A stretch of DNA of 7,501 bases from Clostridia bacterium (GCA_017631745.1 JAGBSR010000232.1:1-7501), one strand, 5' to 3'. Shown: positions 1 through 6,578, numbered from the stretch's first letter. Numbers and translations are program-made. The notes: generated from the letters alone by a model not told the origin.

Positions 1-642
1 AAGATAAAGGGTTACGGCCTGAAAGACGGCGACAAAATCATAGGTGTCAACGGTGAGTCTGTTGCAAACGGAGAAGAGCTTATAGCTACTATCGGTAAGG
101 ATGAGGACTACAAGATTGATTTTACCGTTGAGCGTCAGGGAGAAAAGGTTGATGTCCAGGGCGTAAAAATGGCAGTTGTGACTGTTTTTGACTTTGTTAT
201 TTTAGGCGAAAACAAGAATGTAATCAATGTGACAAAAAACGCCTTCGGATATGCTCTTTCAATGGGCAGACTTGTTTATCTGAGTCTCTTTGATTTACTC
301 AGAGGTCAGTACGGTATGAACGATCTTGCAGGCCCAATAGGCACTATTTCCGTCATTACAGACATCGCTGAAGAAAGCATAGCAACCTTTGACTGGTCGC
401 AGATGTTTATGATTATGGCGATGATTACCATCAACATCGGTCTTTTCAATCTTCTTCCCGTACCTGCTCTTGACGGCGGACATCTCTTCTTTATGTTCTT
501 CGAGCTGATATTCAGAAAGAAGATTCCTCAGAAATATGAGAGCTACATTCACGCTGCAGGCTTAGTGATATTACTCGGCTTTATGGCGATTATATCGGCA
601 AGTGATATCTGGAAGCTGATTTCAGGCAGAGGATTTTATTAA
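1..642 (+). CDS. rseP: Site-2 zinc metalloprotease, M50 family (RseP/RasP-like), 3' part
   Basis: Integral-membrane intramembrane protease that cleaves anti-sigma factors and remnant signal peptides in related bacteria. The reading frame is open from base 1, so the gene is cut by the left edge; 213 residues plus stop are visible. Residues about 1-50 are the end of a PDZ domain (GLKDGDKIIGVNGESV, typical of the carboxylate-binding fold). A membrane segment lies near residues 135-152. It runs into NLLPVPALDGGHL, whose Asp (visible residue 158) is the third zinc ligand of the family; the HExxH motif must lie upstream of the window. A last membrane helix spans about residues 182-200. The first in-frame Met (base 169) lies after the PDZ domain and is not a start. 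In Firmicutes this gene normally follows dxr, so dxr is expected just upstream (inference). The family call is secure; the physiological substrate cannot be told. Confidence 0.93.
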   Translation, partial: KIKGYGLKDGDKIIGVNGESVANGEELIATIGKDEDYKIDFTVERQGEKVDVQGVKMAVVTVFDFVILGENKNVINVTKNAFGYALSMGRLVYLSLFDLLRGQYGMNDLAGPIGTISVITDIAEESIATFDWSQMFMIMAMITINIGLFNLLPVPALDGGHLFFMFFELIFRKKIPQKYESYIHAAGLVILLGFMAIISASDIWKLISGRGFY

Positions 643-643
643 G

Positions 644-677
644 AATGCAGAATGCAAAATGCAAAATGCAGAATTGC
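644..677. repeat. Heptanucleotide tandem repeat AATGCAR
   Basis: Four perfect head-to-tail copies of the 7-mer AATGCA(G/A) occupy 644-671, followed by a decayed fifth unit (AATTGC). The array begins one base after the rseP stop codon and is non-coding. A comparable 7-base periodicity adjoins the stop of the minus-strand gene at the other end of the window. Function unknown; slippage-prone intergenic filler is the simplest view. Confidence 0.75.
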
Positions 678-712
678 GGGCGAGGTTGGAGTAAGAACAA
701 CTCTCAGCCCGC
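676..712 (+). other. Bulged stem-loop in the rseP-ispG gap
   Basis: GCGGGC (676-681) pairs with GCCCGC (707-712). The stem continues with GAG/CTC (682-684 with 703-705) and GTTG/CAAC (685-688 with 698-701), giving 13 pairs, two single-base bulges and a 9-base loop. No T-run follows, so it does not look like an intrinsic terminator. The CGGGC on its left arm could instead pair with GCCCG at 763-767 in the downstream repeat element, so two mutually exclusive folds are possible. This was read by eye, without energy calculation. Confidence 0.5.
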
Positions 713-733
713 CGAATAAGTAAAGTTCTTTTG

Positions 734-772
734 ATTACTTTTCGTAGGGAAAAGTAATGCCTGCCCGGCGAG
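734..772 (+). repeat. Palindromic intergenic element, copy 1
   Basis: A perfect 10-base-pair inverted repeat (ATTACTTTTC at 734-743, GAAAAGTAAT at 749-758, loop GTAGG) is followed two bases later by CTGCCCGGCGAG (761-772). A second copy with the same architecture and the identical 12-base tail is at 5669-5710. The stem sequence differs between copies but stays fully paired, which points to a selected structure or a palindromic mobile repeat. No U-tract follows, so it is not a standard terminator. It supplies a spurious in-frame ATG at 757. Confidence 0.75.
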
Positions 773-795
773 GACAAAATTACAGAAATGTGAGT

Positions 796-801
796 AAGGA
801 G
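796..801 (+). promoter_or_regulatory. Ribosome binding site of ispG
   Basis: AAGGAG lies 6 bases before ATG 808 and is a near-ideal Shine-Dalgarno sequence. It decides the start against the upstream in-frame ATG at 757, which sits inside the palindromic element and lacks such a site. Confidence 0.85.
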
Positions 802-807
802 AAAGTT

Positions 808-1860
808 ATGATAGAAAGAAGAAACTCAAAAAAAGTTAAAGTCGGTAATATCTTTATCGGCGGTGACAGTAAAATTACTGTTCAGTCTATGCTTAATATT
901 CCTGCTCACGACAGCGACGGAAATGTCCGTCAGGCTCTCGAGCTCGAGAAAGCAGGCTGTGAAATCATCCGTCTTGCAGTGCCCGATATGGAAACTATCG
1001 CTACAGTAAAGGCTCTGAAAGAGGCTCTGACCATTCCCGTGGTGGCTGATATTCACTTCGACTATAAGCTTGCTCTTGCTTCTCTTGAGGCAGGCGTTGA
1101 TAAAATTCGCATCAACCCCGGCAATATCGGCAAGGACGAAAATGTAAAAGCAGTTGCTATGGCTTGCCGTGAGAGGGGAGTACCCATCAGAATTGGTGTA
1201 AACTCAGGCTCTGTTGAAAAAGAAATCTTAGCTAAATTCGGTGGCCCGACACCCGAGGCTATGGCTGAAAGCGCTATGTACCATGTTCGCCTTTTAGAAA
1301 AATACGACTTCGATGATATTGTGATTTCCATTAAATCTTCCAATGTCAGCAATATGATTGCCGCCTATGAAAAGGTGGCTGAAATGTGCAATTATCCTCT
1401 TCATCTGGGTGTTACCGAGGCGGGTACTCAGAGAATGGGCCTTATCAAGTCAAGTATCGGTATCGGCTCACTTCTTACCAGAGGCATAGGCGACACTATC
1501 AGAGTGTCTCTTACTGCAGACCCCGTTCAGGAAATCTATGCAGGCTACGACATTCTTAAATCAATCGGTCTTGATAATTCATCACCGAAGCTTGTTTCCT
1601 GCCCAACCTGCGGCAGAACAAAAATTGACCTTATCGGTCTTGCAAATGAAGTCGAAGAGCGACTTCGCAATGTTAAAAAGAATATCACCGTTGCTGTTAT
1701 GGGCTGTGTCGTCAACGGCCCCGGCGAAGCAAGAGAAGCCGATATCGGCATTGCAGGCGGTGACAAGAGCGGACTTATTTTCAAAAAGGGTGAAATCCTC
1801 AGAAAGGTCAGCGAAGACGAAATTATTGACGAGCTTATGAAAGAGATAGATATGCTGTAA
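808..1860 (+). CDS. ispG: 4-hydroxy-3-methylbut-2-enyl diphosphate synthase (IspG/GcpE)
   Basis: Cytosolic [4Fe-4S] enzyme that reductively converts 2-C-methyl-D-erythritol 2,4-cyclodiphosphate to HMBPP, the penultimate step of the non-mevalonate (MEP) isoprenoid pathway. The start at 808 gives 350 residues, the usual length of the short bacterial form. The N-terminal TIM barrel begins with VKVGNIFIGG...VQSM and includes DKIRINPGNIG and RIGVNSGS. The C-terminal cluster domain shows SCPTCGRT (Cys265, Cys268) and MGCVVNGPGEA (Cys300, Glu307). These are the three cysteines and the glutamate that hold the cluster, spaced exactly as in E. coli (270, 273, 305, 312). All key residues are present, so the enzyme should be active. 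The neighbouring protease gene usually follows dxr, an earlier MEP gene. Probably co-transcribed with polC 57 bases downstream, since no terminator is visible between them. Confidence 0.97.
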   Translation: MIERRNSKKVKVGNIFIGGDSKITVQSMLNIPAHDSDGNVRQALELEKAGCEIIRLAVPDMETIATVKALKEALTIPVVADIHFDYKLALASLEAGVDKIRINPGNIGKDENVKAVAMACRERGVPIRIGVNSGSVEKEILAKFGGPTPEAMAESAMYHVRLLEKYDFDDIVISIKSSNVSNMIAAYEKVAEMCNYPLHLGVTEAGTQRMGLIKSSIGIGSLLTRGIGDTIRVSLTADPVQEIYAGYDILKSIGLDNSSPKLVSCPTCGRTKIDLIGLANEVEERLRNVKKNITVAVMGCVVNGPGEAREADIGIAGGDKSGLIFKKGEILRKVSEDEIIDELMKEIDML

Positions 1861-1901
1861 AAATTACAGCTTAAAAGAGATAGAGTTACGAGTAATTTAA
1901 C

Positions 1902-1905
1902 GGAG
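1902..1905 (+). promoter_or_regulatory. Ribosome binding site of polC (long spacing)
   Basis: GGAG lies 12 bases before ATG 1918, a longer gap than the 6-7 bases seen for ispG and the phosphodiesterase gene. An in-frame TAA at 1912-1914 excludes any earlier start, and no better site is visible nearby. The spacing may mean modest translation initiation (inference). Confidence 0.55.
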
Positions 1906-1917
1906 AAACAATAAAAA

Positions 1918-4900
1918 ATGAGTAACAGATTTACCGACCTTTTCGGCGGTTTTGAAAACGAAAGACTGCAGGAAGCCTTTGCCGACTTCGAAATTAAAAA
2001 TGTAAAAATATCAATGGAAAAAAAGAGCATTGTTATCGATGCTTTTTTTGAACGTCTGGTAACCTTCAATTACATAGCCAAGGCTGAAGAAATTTTAAAA
2101 GAAAAGCTTATGGTAAACGAGGTTAAAATTGAAAGTCAGATGCCCTCAGAGTGCTTCAGCGAGGGCTATTATGGCTCTCTTATAAAAGAGCTTAACCTGA
2201 CTCTTGCCGCTTCTACGGGCTTTTTTGAGGGCAGTAGCTGTAAGTTTGACGGCAGAGTCCTCTCTTGTGAGCTTATGCATGGCGGTAAGGATGTTTTGGA
2301 AAGTATCGGTGCTGCTGAGCATATGTCAAGAATTATCAAGAAGCATTTCGGCAGAAGTGTCGATGTTGTATTTACGGGTAAGACGGAAATTTCCATTGAC
2401 GATGAGCAGGTTGCTCAGATGGTGAAAAAGAGTGAGGAGGACAATCTTCGCGCTAAGGGTATCGACCCCGAAACCGTCAATCAGCCCAAAGCTCAGGAAC
2501 ATAAAATCATCGAGGGTATCCCTCTTTATATGGAAACTGCCAAGCCCATTTACGGCAATAAGATTACTAAAAATCCAAGACCTCTCAACGAGATTTCTCC
2601 CGAAGACGGCAGCTGTGTTGTATGGGGCGATGTTTTCGGCTTTGAAAGCAGAGAGACAAGAGACGGCAGAAGCCTTATCATTACCTTCAATATCACCGAC
2701 GGTACCTATGCCTATACCTGTAAGGTTTTTGAAAAGAAGGAAGACTGCGATATTATCATCAAGCGCGTGAAAAACGGCGTTACTATTATTCTTCGCGGTG
2801 ACCTTCGTTTTGACAAATTCTCAGGTGAAAATGTAATCTCTCCGAGAGCCATTTCGGTTGTTGATAAAATTCCCAAGACAGACGATGCCGAGGAAAAGCG
2901 AGTTGAGCTTCATCTTCACTCCAAAATGTCTATGATGGACGGCGTTACCGACGCCAAAAATCTTGTTAAAAGAGCTATCGATTGGGGTCACAAGGCTATC
3001 TCTATCACTGACCACGGTGTTGTGCAGGCTTATCCCGAGGCAGTTAAAGCTGCAGGCGGCAAGATAAAAATCATTTACGGTATGGAAGGCTACTTTATGG
3101 ATGATACGGATGTGTCATTCGAGGATTGGAAAAAAGCCAAGAATAAGTATTTCCATCAGATTATTCTTGCCCGAAATTCTATTGGTCTTAAGAATCTTTA
3201 TGAGCTTATTACCAAGTCAAATCTTCAGTATTTCCACCGCAGACCCATTATCCCCAAGAGTGAGCTTATGAAGCATCGTGAGGGCCTGATTATCGGCTCC
3301 GCCTGCGAAGCGGGTGAGCTTTACAGAGCTATTGTTGAGGGTAAAAGCGACGAAGAAATTTTAAAGATAGCTTCCTTCTATGACTATCTTGAAATTCAGC
3401 CCTGCGGTAACAATGAATATATGATAAGAAGTGAGAAATTCCCTCACGTGGGTTCAGTAGAAGATATTCAGAACTTCAACCGTAAGGTTATCCATGTTGC
3501 AGATGCTGTGGGCAAGCCTGTTGTTGCAACCTGCGATGTTCACTTTCTTGACCCCGGAGATGCCAAATACAGAGCTATTCTTATGGCGGGTCAGGGCTTC
3601 GGCGACGCTGATCAGCAGGCTCCTCTTTATTTCAGAAATACTCAGGAAATGCTTGACGAGTTTGCATATTTAGGCGAAGACACAGCCAAAGAAATAGTTA
3701 TCACCAATCCCAATAATATTGCGGATATGATAGAAAAGCTCATTCCCATTCCTCAGGGTAACTTCCCGCCGAGCCTTGAAGGTGCCGATGAAGAGCTGAC
3801 AAGACTCTGTTGGGACAAGGCAAAAGCTCTTTACGGCGACCCTGTTCCCGAGTACGTTGCCAAGCGACTTGAGAAAGAGCTGACTTCAATTATCAAGCAC
3901 GGCTTCGGAGTTCTTTATATGATTGCTCAGAAGCTCGTTCATAACTCGGAACAGCACGGCTATCTCGTAGGCTCACGAGGCTCGGTTGGTTCATCATATG
4001 TTGCCAATGCTTCGGGTATTTCCGAGGTTAATCCTCTTGCTCCTCATTACCGCTGTCCCAAGTGCAGATACAATGAGTTCTTCCTCAAGGGTGAGGTGGG
4101 CTCAGGTTATGACCTTCCGCCTAAGGATTGCCCCGAATGCGGTACTCCTATGGCTCGTGACGGCCACGATATTCCTTTCGAAACCTTTCTTGGCTTCAAG
4201 GGCGATAAGAGCCCTGATATCGACCTTAACTTCTCGGGTGAATATCAGTCGAGGGCTCACAGATATACCGAAACCTTATTCGGTGACGGTCACGTTTTCA
4301 AGGCAGGTACCATTGCCAGTGTTGCCGATAAAACAGCTTACGGATATGTTAAAAAGTATCTTGCCGAAAGAGGTCAGATTGTATCGAAAGCCGAAGAAGA
4401 CCGTCTGACTATCGGTTGCACCGGTGTAAAGAGAACAACGGGTCAGCACCCGGGCGGTATGGTTGTTGTGCCCGATGCATTTGATTATTCTGACTTCACT
4501 CCCATTCAGCACCCTGCTGACGACAGCAAGAGCGATACAAAAACAACACACTTCGACTTCCACGCTCTTCATGATACTATTCTTAAGCTTGATAATCTGG
4601 GCCATGATGTGCCCTCACTTTATAAGCATCTCGAGGATCTGACAGGCATTCCCGCTATGGATACGGATATCTGTGACCCGAAGGTTTATGAGCTTGTTGC
4701 AGGCACTGAGCCCCTCGGTGTTACCCCCGAAGATATTGACTGTCCTCTGGGCACCTTATCAATTCCCGAAATGGGTACACCCTTTGTTATTCAGATGCTT
4801 CTTGATACAAAACCCAAGAATTTCTCTGACCTTTTGCAGGTTTCGGGTCTTTCTCACGGTACCGACGTATGGCTCGGCAATGCTAAAGACCTTATCGCTG

Positions 4901-5652
4901 ACGGCATCTGTACAATTTCAGAGGTTATCGGTACCCGAGATAATATTATGGTTTATCTTATGCATAAGGGTGTTGAGCCCTCTGTTGCATTTAAGATTAT
5001 GGAAATCGTGCGTAAGGGTAATGCTACTAAGCTTCTCACTCAGGAGCATATCGACACTATGAAAGAAAACGGTGTTGAGCAGTGGTACATCGACTCTTGT
5101 ATGAAGATTAAATATATGTTCCCGAAGGCTCACGCTGCAGCTTATGTAAGTGCGGCTCTGAGACTCGGTTGGTATAAGATTTATTACCCCCTTGAATATT
5201 ATGCTGCCTTTATGACAGTACGCGGTGACGATATTGATGCTGCAACAGTGCTCAAGGGCAGACAAGCCGTCAAGGATTTGATGGCCGATATCAAGAGACG
5301 AGGAAAAGAGGCTCTGCCGAAAGAGCAAAATATGTATCCGTCACTTCAGGTTGTTAATGAAATGATGGCTCGCGGTGTAGAGTTTTTGCCCATTGATATC
5401 TATAAATCAGATGCCACAGTTTATAAAATTGAAGACGGCAAAATCCGTATGCCCTTCGGTGCTATGAGCGGTGTAGGTGAAAATGCTGCTATTGCCCTTG
5501 CCAATGCAAGAGAGGGCGTGGATGAGTTCGTTTCAATTGACGACTTCGCTCAGAGAGCAGGTGCATCGTCATCTGTTATCGAGGCTCTCAAGCAGGTAGG
5601 CGCCTTCGGCTCATTACCTGAAACAAGACAGATGAGCCTTTTTGATATGTAA
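1918..5652 (+). CDS. polC: DNA polymerase III alpha subunit, PolC type, without the exonuclease domain
   Basis: Replicative polymerase of Firmicutes, acting at the fork with the beta clamp. The 1244 residues compare with about 1440 for typical PolC. In order: N-terminal domain (1 to about 215); OB fold (about 220-320, GDVFGFESRETRDGR); PHP domain from about 330, with candidate metal ligands His332, His334, Asp341, His366, Glu390, His413, Cys463, Asp540 and His542; YLVGSRGSVGSS; a zinc module with CPKC (Cys713, Cys716) and CPEC (Cys738, Cys741); the catalytic triad Asp767 and Asp769 (PDIDLNFSGE) and Asp892 (KLDNLGHD); a helix-hairpin-helix-like stretch (MSGVGENAA); and the clamp-binding motif QMSLF at 1238-1242. 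The DEDD exonuclease normally inserted between Glu390 and His413 is absent: no FDVETTG-like motif occurs anywhere in the protein. The frame is uninterrupted, so this is a domain loss or an ancestral form, not a pseudogene. The PolC identity is certain; how replication is proofread here is open. Confidence 0.97.
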   Translation: MSNRFTDLFGGFENERLQEAFADFEIKNVKISMEKKSIVIDAFFERLVTFNYIAKAEEILKEKLMVNEVKIESQMPSECFSEGYYGSLIKELNLTLAASTGFFEGSSCKFDGRVLSCELMHGGKDVLESIGAAEHMSRIIKKHFGRSVDVVFTGKTEISIDDEQVAQMVKKSEEDNLRAKGIDPETVNQPKAQEHKIIEGIPLYMETAKPIYGNKITKNPRPLNEISPEDGSCVVWGDVFGFESRETRDGRSLIITFNITDGTYAYTCKVFEKKEDCDIIIKRVKNGVTIILRGDLRFDKFSGENVISPRAISVVDKIPKTDDAEEKRVELHLHSKMSMMDGVTDAKNLVKRAIDWGHKAISITDHGVVQAYPEAVKAAGGKIKIIYGMEGYFMDDTDVSFEDWKKAKNKYFHQIILARNSIGLKNLYELITKSNLQYFHRRPIIPKSELMKHREGLIIGSACEAGELYRAIVEGKSDEEILKIASFYDYLEIQPCGNNEYMIRSEKFPHVGSVEDIQNFNRKVIHVADAVGKPVVATCDVHFLDPGDAKYRAILMAGQGFGDADQQAPLYFRNTQEMLDEFAYLGEDTAKEIVITNPNNIADMIEKLIPIPQGNFPPSLEGADEELTRLCWDKAKALYGDPVPEYVAKRLEKELTSIIKHGFGVLYMIAQKLVHNSEQHGYLVGSRGSVGSSYVANASGISEVNPLAPHYRCPKCRYNEFFLKGEVGSGYDLPPKDCPECGTPMARDGHDIPFETFLGFKGDKSPDIDLNFSGEYQSRAHRYTETLFGDGHVFKAGTIASVADKTAYGYVKKYLAERGQIVSKAEEDRLTIGCTGVKRTTGQHPGGMVVVPDAFDYSDFTPIQHPADDSKSDTKTTHFDFHALHDTILKLDNLGHDVPSLYKHLEDLTGIPAMDTDICDPKVYELVAGTEPLGVTPEDIDCPLGTLSIPEMGTPFVIQMLLDTKPKNFSDLLQVSGLSHGTDVWLGNAKDLIADGICTISEVIGTRDNIMVYLMHKGVEPSVAFKIMEIVRKGNATKLLTQEHIDTMKENGVEQWYIDSCMKIKYMFPKAHAAAYVSAALRLGWYKIYYPLEYYAAFMTVRGDDIDAATVLKGRQAVKDLMADIKRRGKEALPKEQNMYPSLQVVNEMMARGVEFLPIDIYKSDATVYKIEDGKIRMPFGAMSGVGENAAIALANAREGVDEFVSIDDFAQRAGASSSVIEALKQVGAFGSLPETRQMSLFDM
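3088..3153 (+). other. Site in polC where the proofreading exonuclease domain is missing
   Basis: This stretch encodes residues 391-412, the only sequence between PHP ligands Glu390 (YGMEG) and His413 (YFHQIILARN). In B. subtilis PolC, as I recall it, the matching motifs (YGMEA and YHATLLAVN) are separated by roughly 200 residues that hold the 3'-5' exonuclease. Here a short charged linker (DDTDVSFEDWKKAKNKY) joins them, as in DnaE-type PHP domains that never had the insertion. The joint is in frame and flanking similarity resumes at once on both sides. Confidence 0.88.
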
Positions 5653-5668
5653 AATCATCGCGTTTTTG

Positions 5669-5710
5669 ATTCTTTTTCCGCGACAGGAAAAAGAATGTCT
5701 GCCCGGCGAG
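5669..5710 (+). repeat. Palindromic intergenic element, copy 2
   Basis: A perfect 11-base-pair inverted repeat (ATTCTTTTTCC at 5669-5679, GGAAAAAGAAT at 5686-5696, loop GCGACA) is followed by CTGCCCGGCGAG at 5699-5710, identical to the tail of copy 1. It starts 16 bases after the polC stop. Relative to copy 1 the stem carries A:T to C:G and C:G to T:A changes that keep pairing. No T-run follows on either strand, so termination of polC here is not supported. Confidence 0.75.
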
Positions 5711-5738
5711 AGCATAATGAAAAGCCTGGCGGTATGAA

Positions 5739-5786
5739 ATGAATAAATTCATGAAATGGCTTCGCCATGAAAAGAAGCTTCGCTTC
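5739..5786 (+). repeat. Three consecutive small hairpins upstream of the phosphodiesterase gene
   Basis: Three short perfect inverted repeats lie in series: ATGAAT-AA-ATTCAT (5739-5752), ATGGC-TTC-GCCAT (5756-5768) and GAAGC-TTC-GCTTC (5774-5786). The last two share the frame NNNGC-TTC-GCNNN with different outer pairs, and are separated by GAAAA. The run ends 15 bases before the ribosome binding site of the next gene. It resembles short palindromic intergenic repeats I recall from gut Firmicutes, but I cannot verify the family. It may affect translation or be a decayed mobile repeat. Confidence 0.6.
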
Positions 5787-5801
5787 ATTAATATAAGAAA
5801 G

Positions 5802-5806
5802 AGGAG
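5802..5806 (+). promoter_or_regulatory. Ribosome binding site of the phosphodiesterase gene
   Basis: AGGAG sits 7 bases before ATG 5814. It fixes that start over the in-frame ATG at 5739, which lies in the hairpin series and would add 25 basic residues (MNKFMKWLRHEKK...) unlike the family. Confidence 0.85.
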
Positions 5807-5813
5807 AATACAA

Positions 5814-6533
5814 ATGTCAAAGATTTTTGCCCATAGAGGCTTCAGCGGTAAGTACCCCGAAAATACAATGCTTGCTTTCCAAAAAGCAGTTGAAATCGGT
5901 GTCGACGGCATCGAGCTTGATGTACACCTTACAAAAGATAACGAGCTTGTTATCATCCACGATGAAGATGTAAAGCGCACTACCGACGGTGAGGGTCTCG
6001 TAAAAGATATGACTCTCGAAGAGCTTAAGAAGCTCGACGCATCTGCTACATTTGTCGGTCAGTACGGCGTTAATCCTATTCCTACTCTCAGAGAGTATTT
6101 CGAGCTTGTGAAGGATACCGACATTATCACTAACATCGAGCTTAAGACAAGTGTGTATGAATATCACACTATCGAAAAGAGAACAATCGATATGATTAAG
6201 GAGTTCGGCATTGAAGACAAGATTATCTTCTCTTCCTTCAACCACTTCACCGTTAAGCGCTGTGAAGAAATTGCTCCCGAAATCAAGAGAGGTTTCCTTA
6301 CAGGCGATTGGCTCGTTGACTTCGGTAAGTACACCAAAGAGAGAAATGTTCAGTGCTGTCACCCCTGGCACGTTAGTCTCAGCCAAGAAGTTGTTGACGA
6401 AATGCACGCCGCAGGCTGTGAAATCAACACCTGGACAGTAAACGAATATGAAGACATTGAAAGACTCAGTGCTATGGGTGTTGACTGCCTCATCGGCAAC
6501 TTCCCCGACAGAATGATAGAAAAGCTCAGATAA
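5814..6533 (+). CDS. Glycerophosphodiester phosphodiesterase (GDPD family, UgpQ-like)
   Basis: Hydrolyses glycerophosphodiesters, such as glycerophosphoglycerol and related head groups released from phospholipids, to sn-glycerol 3-phosphate and an alcohol. The 239-residue single-domain TIM-barrel protein has no signal peptide or membrane segment, so it should be cytosolic, as UgpQ is. Visible motifs are AHRGFSGKYPENT at the N-terminus (His7, Arg8), GIELDVHLTKD (Glu34, Asp36 as metal ligands), IIHDEDVKRTTDG (His49 as second catalytic His), NIELK (Glu109, Lys111), and the C-terminal NTWTVNE and DCLIGNFPD of the family. All catalytic positions are intact. The gene follows polC by 161 bases of repeats and ends just before a strong terminator; whether it shares the polC transcript is unclear. 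Exact substrate and role (phospholipid turnover or lipoteichoic acid recycling) are inference. Confidence 0.94.
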   Translation: MSKIFAHRGFSGKYPENTMLAFQKAVEIGVDGIELDVHLTKDNELVIIHDEDVKRTTDGEGLVKDMTLEELKKLDASATFVGQYGVNPIPTLREYFELVKDTDIITNIELKTSVYEYHTIEKRTIDMIKEFGIEDKIIFSSFNHFTVKRCEEIAPEIKRGFLTGDWLVDFGKYTKERNVQCCHPWHVSLSQEVVDEMHAAGCEINTWTVNEYEDIERLSAMGVDCLIGNFPDRMIEKLR

Positions 6534-6578
6534 AAAATGCAGGTCATTACCAAATCGGTAGTGACCTGCTTAGCTTTT
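6532..6578. terminator. Bidirectional intrinsic terminator between convergent genes
   Basis: GCAGGTCATTACC (6539-6551) and GGTAGTGACCTGC (6557-6569) form a 13-pair stem with one G-T pair and a 5-base loop. On the minus strand the stem is followed by A and six T (complement of 6532-6537), a good terminator for the gene at 6636-7501. On the plus strand the tail is the weaker TTAGCTTTTG, probably enough to end the phosphodiesterase transcript one base past its neighbourhood. Its place between two converging stop codons fits a shared terminator. Confidence 0.85.

Noticed and set aside
757..807. ATG at 757 as the ispG start, adding 17 residues (MPARRGQNYRNVSKEKV)
   Set aside because: The codon lies in the right arm of the palindromic repeat, has no ribosome binding site, and the extra residues are encoded by repeat sequence. 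ATG 808 has AAGGAG 6 bases upstream and gives the family length.
1545..2069. A 174-codon antisense frame spanning the ispG end and polC start
   Set aside because: The Ser/Leu/Phe-rich low-complexity product is typical of a reverse-frame shadow and crosses two well-supported genes.
3088..3153. Frameshift or pseudogenisation as the cause of the missing exonuclease in polC
   Set aside because: The frame is continuous through the joint, conserved PHP sequence resumes on both sides, and all downstream polymerase motifs are intact.
4054..4140. Paired CxxC motifs in polC as a foreign zinc-finger insertion
   Set aside because: The CPKC/CPEC module just before the palm catalytic motif is a normal part of PolC proteins.
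5669..5696. Palindrome after polC as a rho-independent terminator
   Set aside because: The stem is strong, but the bases after it are GTCTGCCCGG on the plus strand and CAAAAACG on the minus strand, with no T-run. The same element occurs elsewhere as a repeat.
5739..5813. ATG at 5739 as the phosphodiesterase start
   Set aside because: It would translate the hairpin series into a basic extension foreign to the family. ATG 5814 has AGGAG at 7 bases and begins directly with the conserved SKIFAHRG.
5817..6407. A 196-codon open frame antisense to the phosphodiesterase gene
   Set aside because: It lies wholly opposite a gene with all family motifs, has no recognisable domain and no visible ribosome binding site. 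It is best read as a shadow of codon bias.
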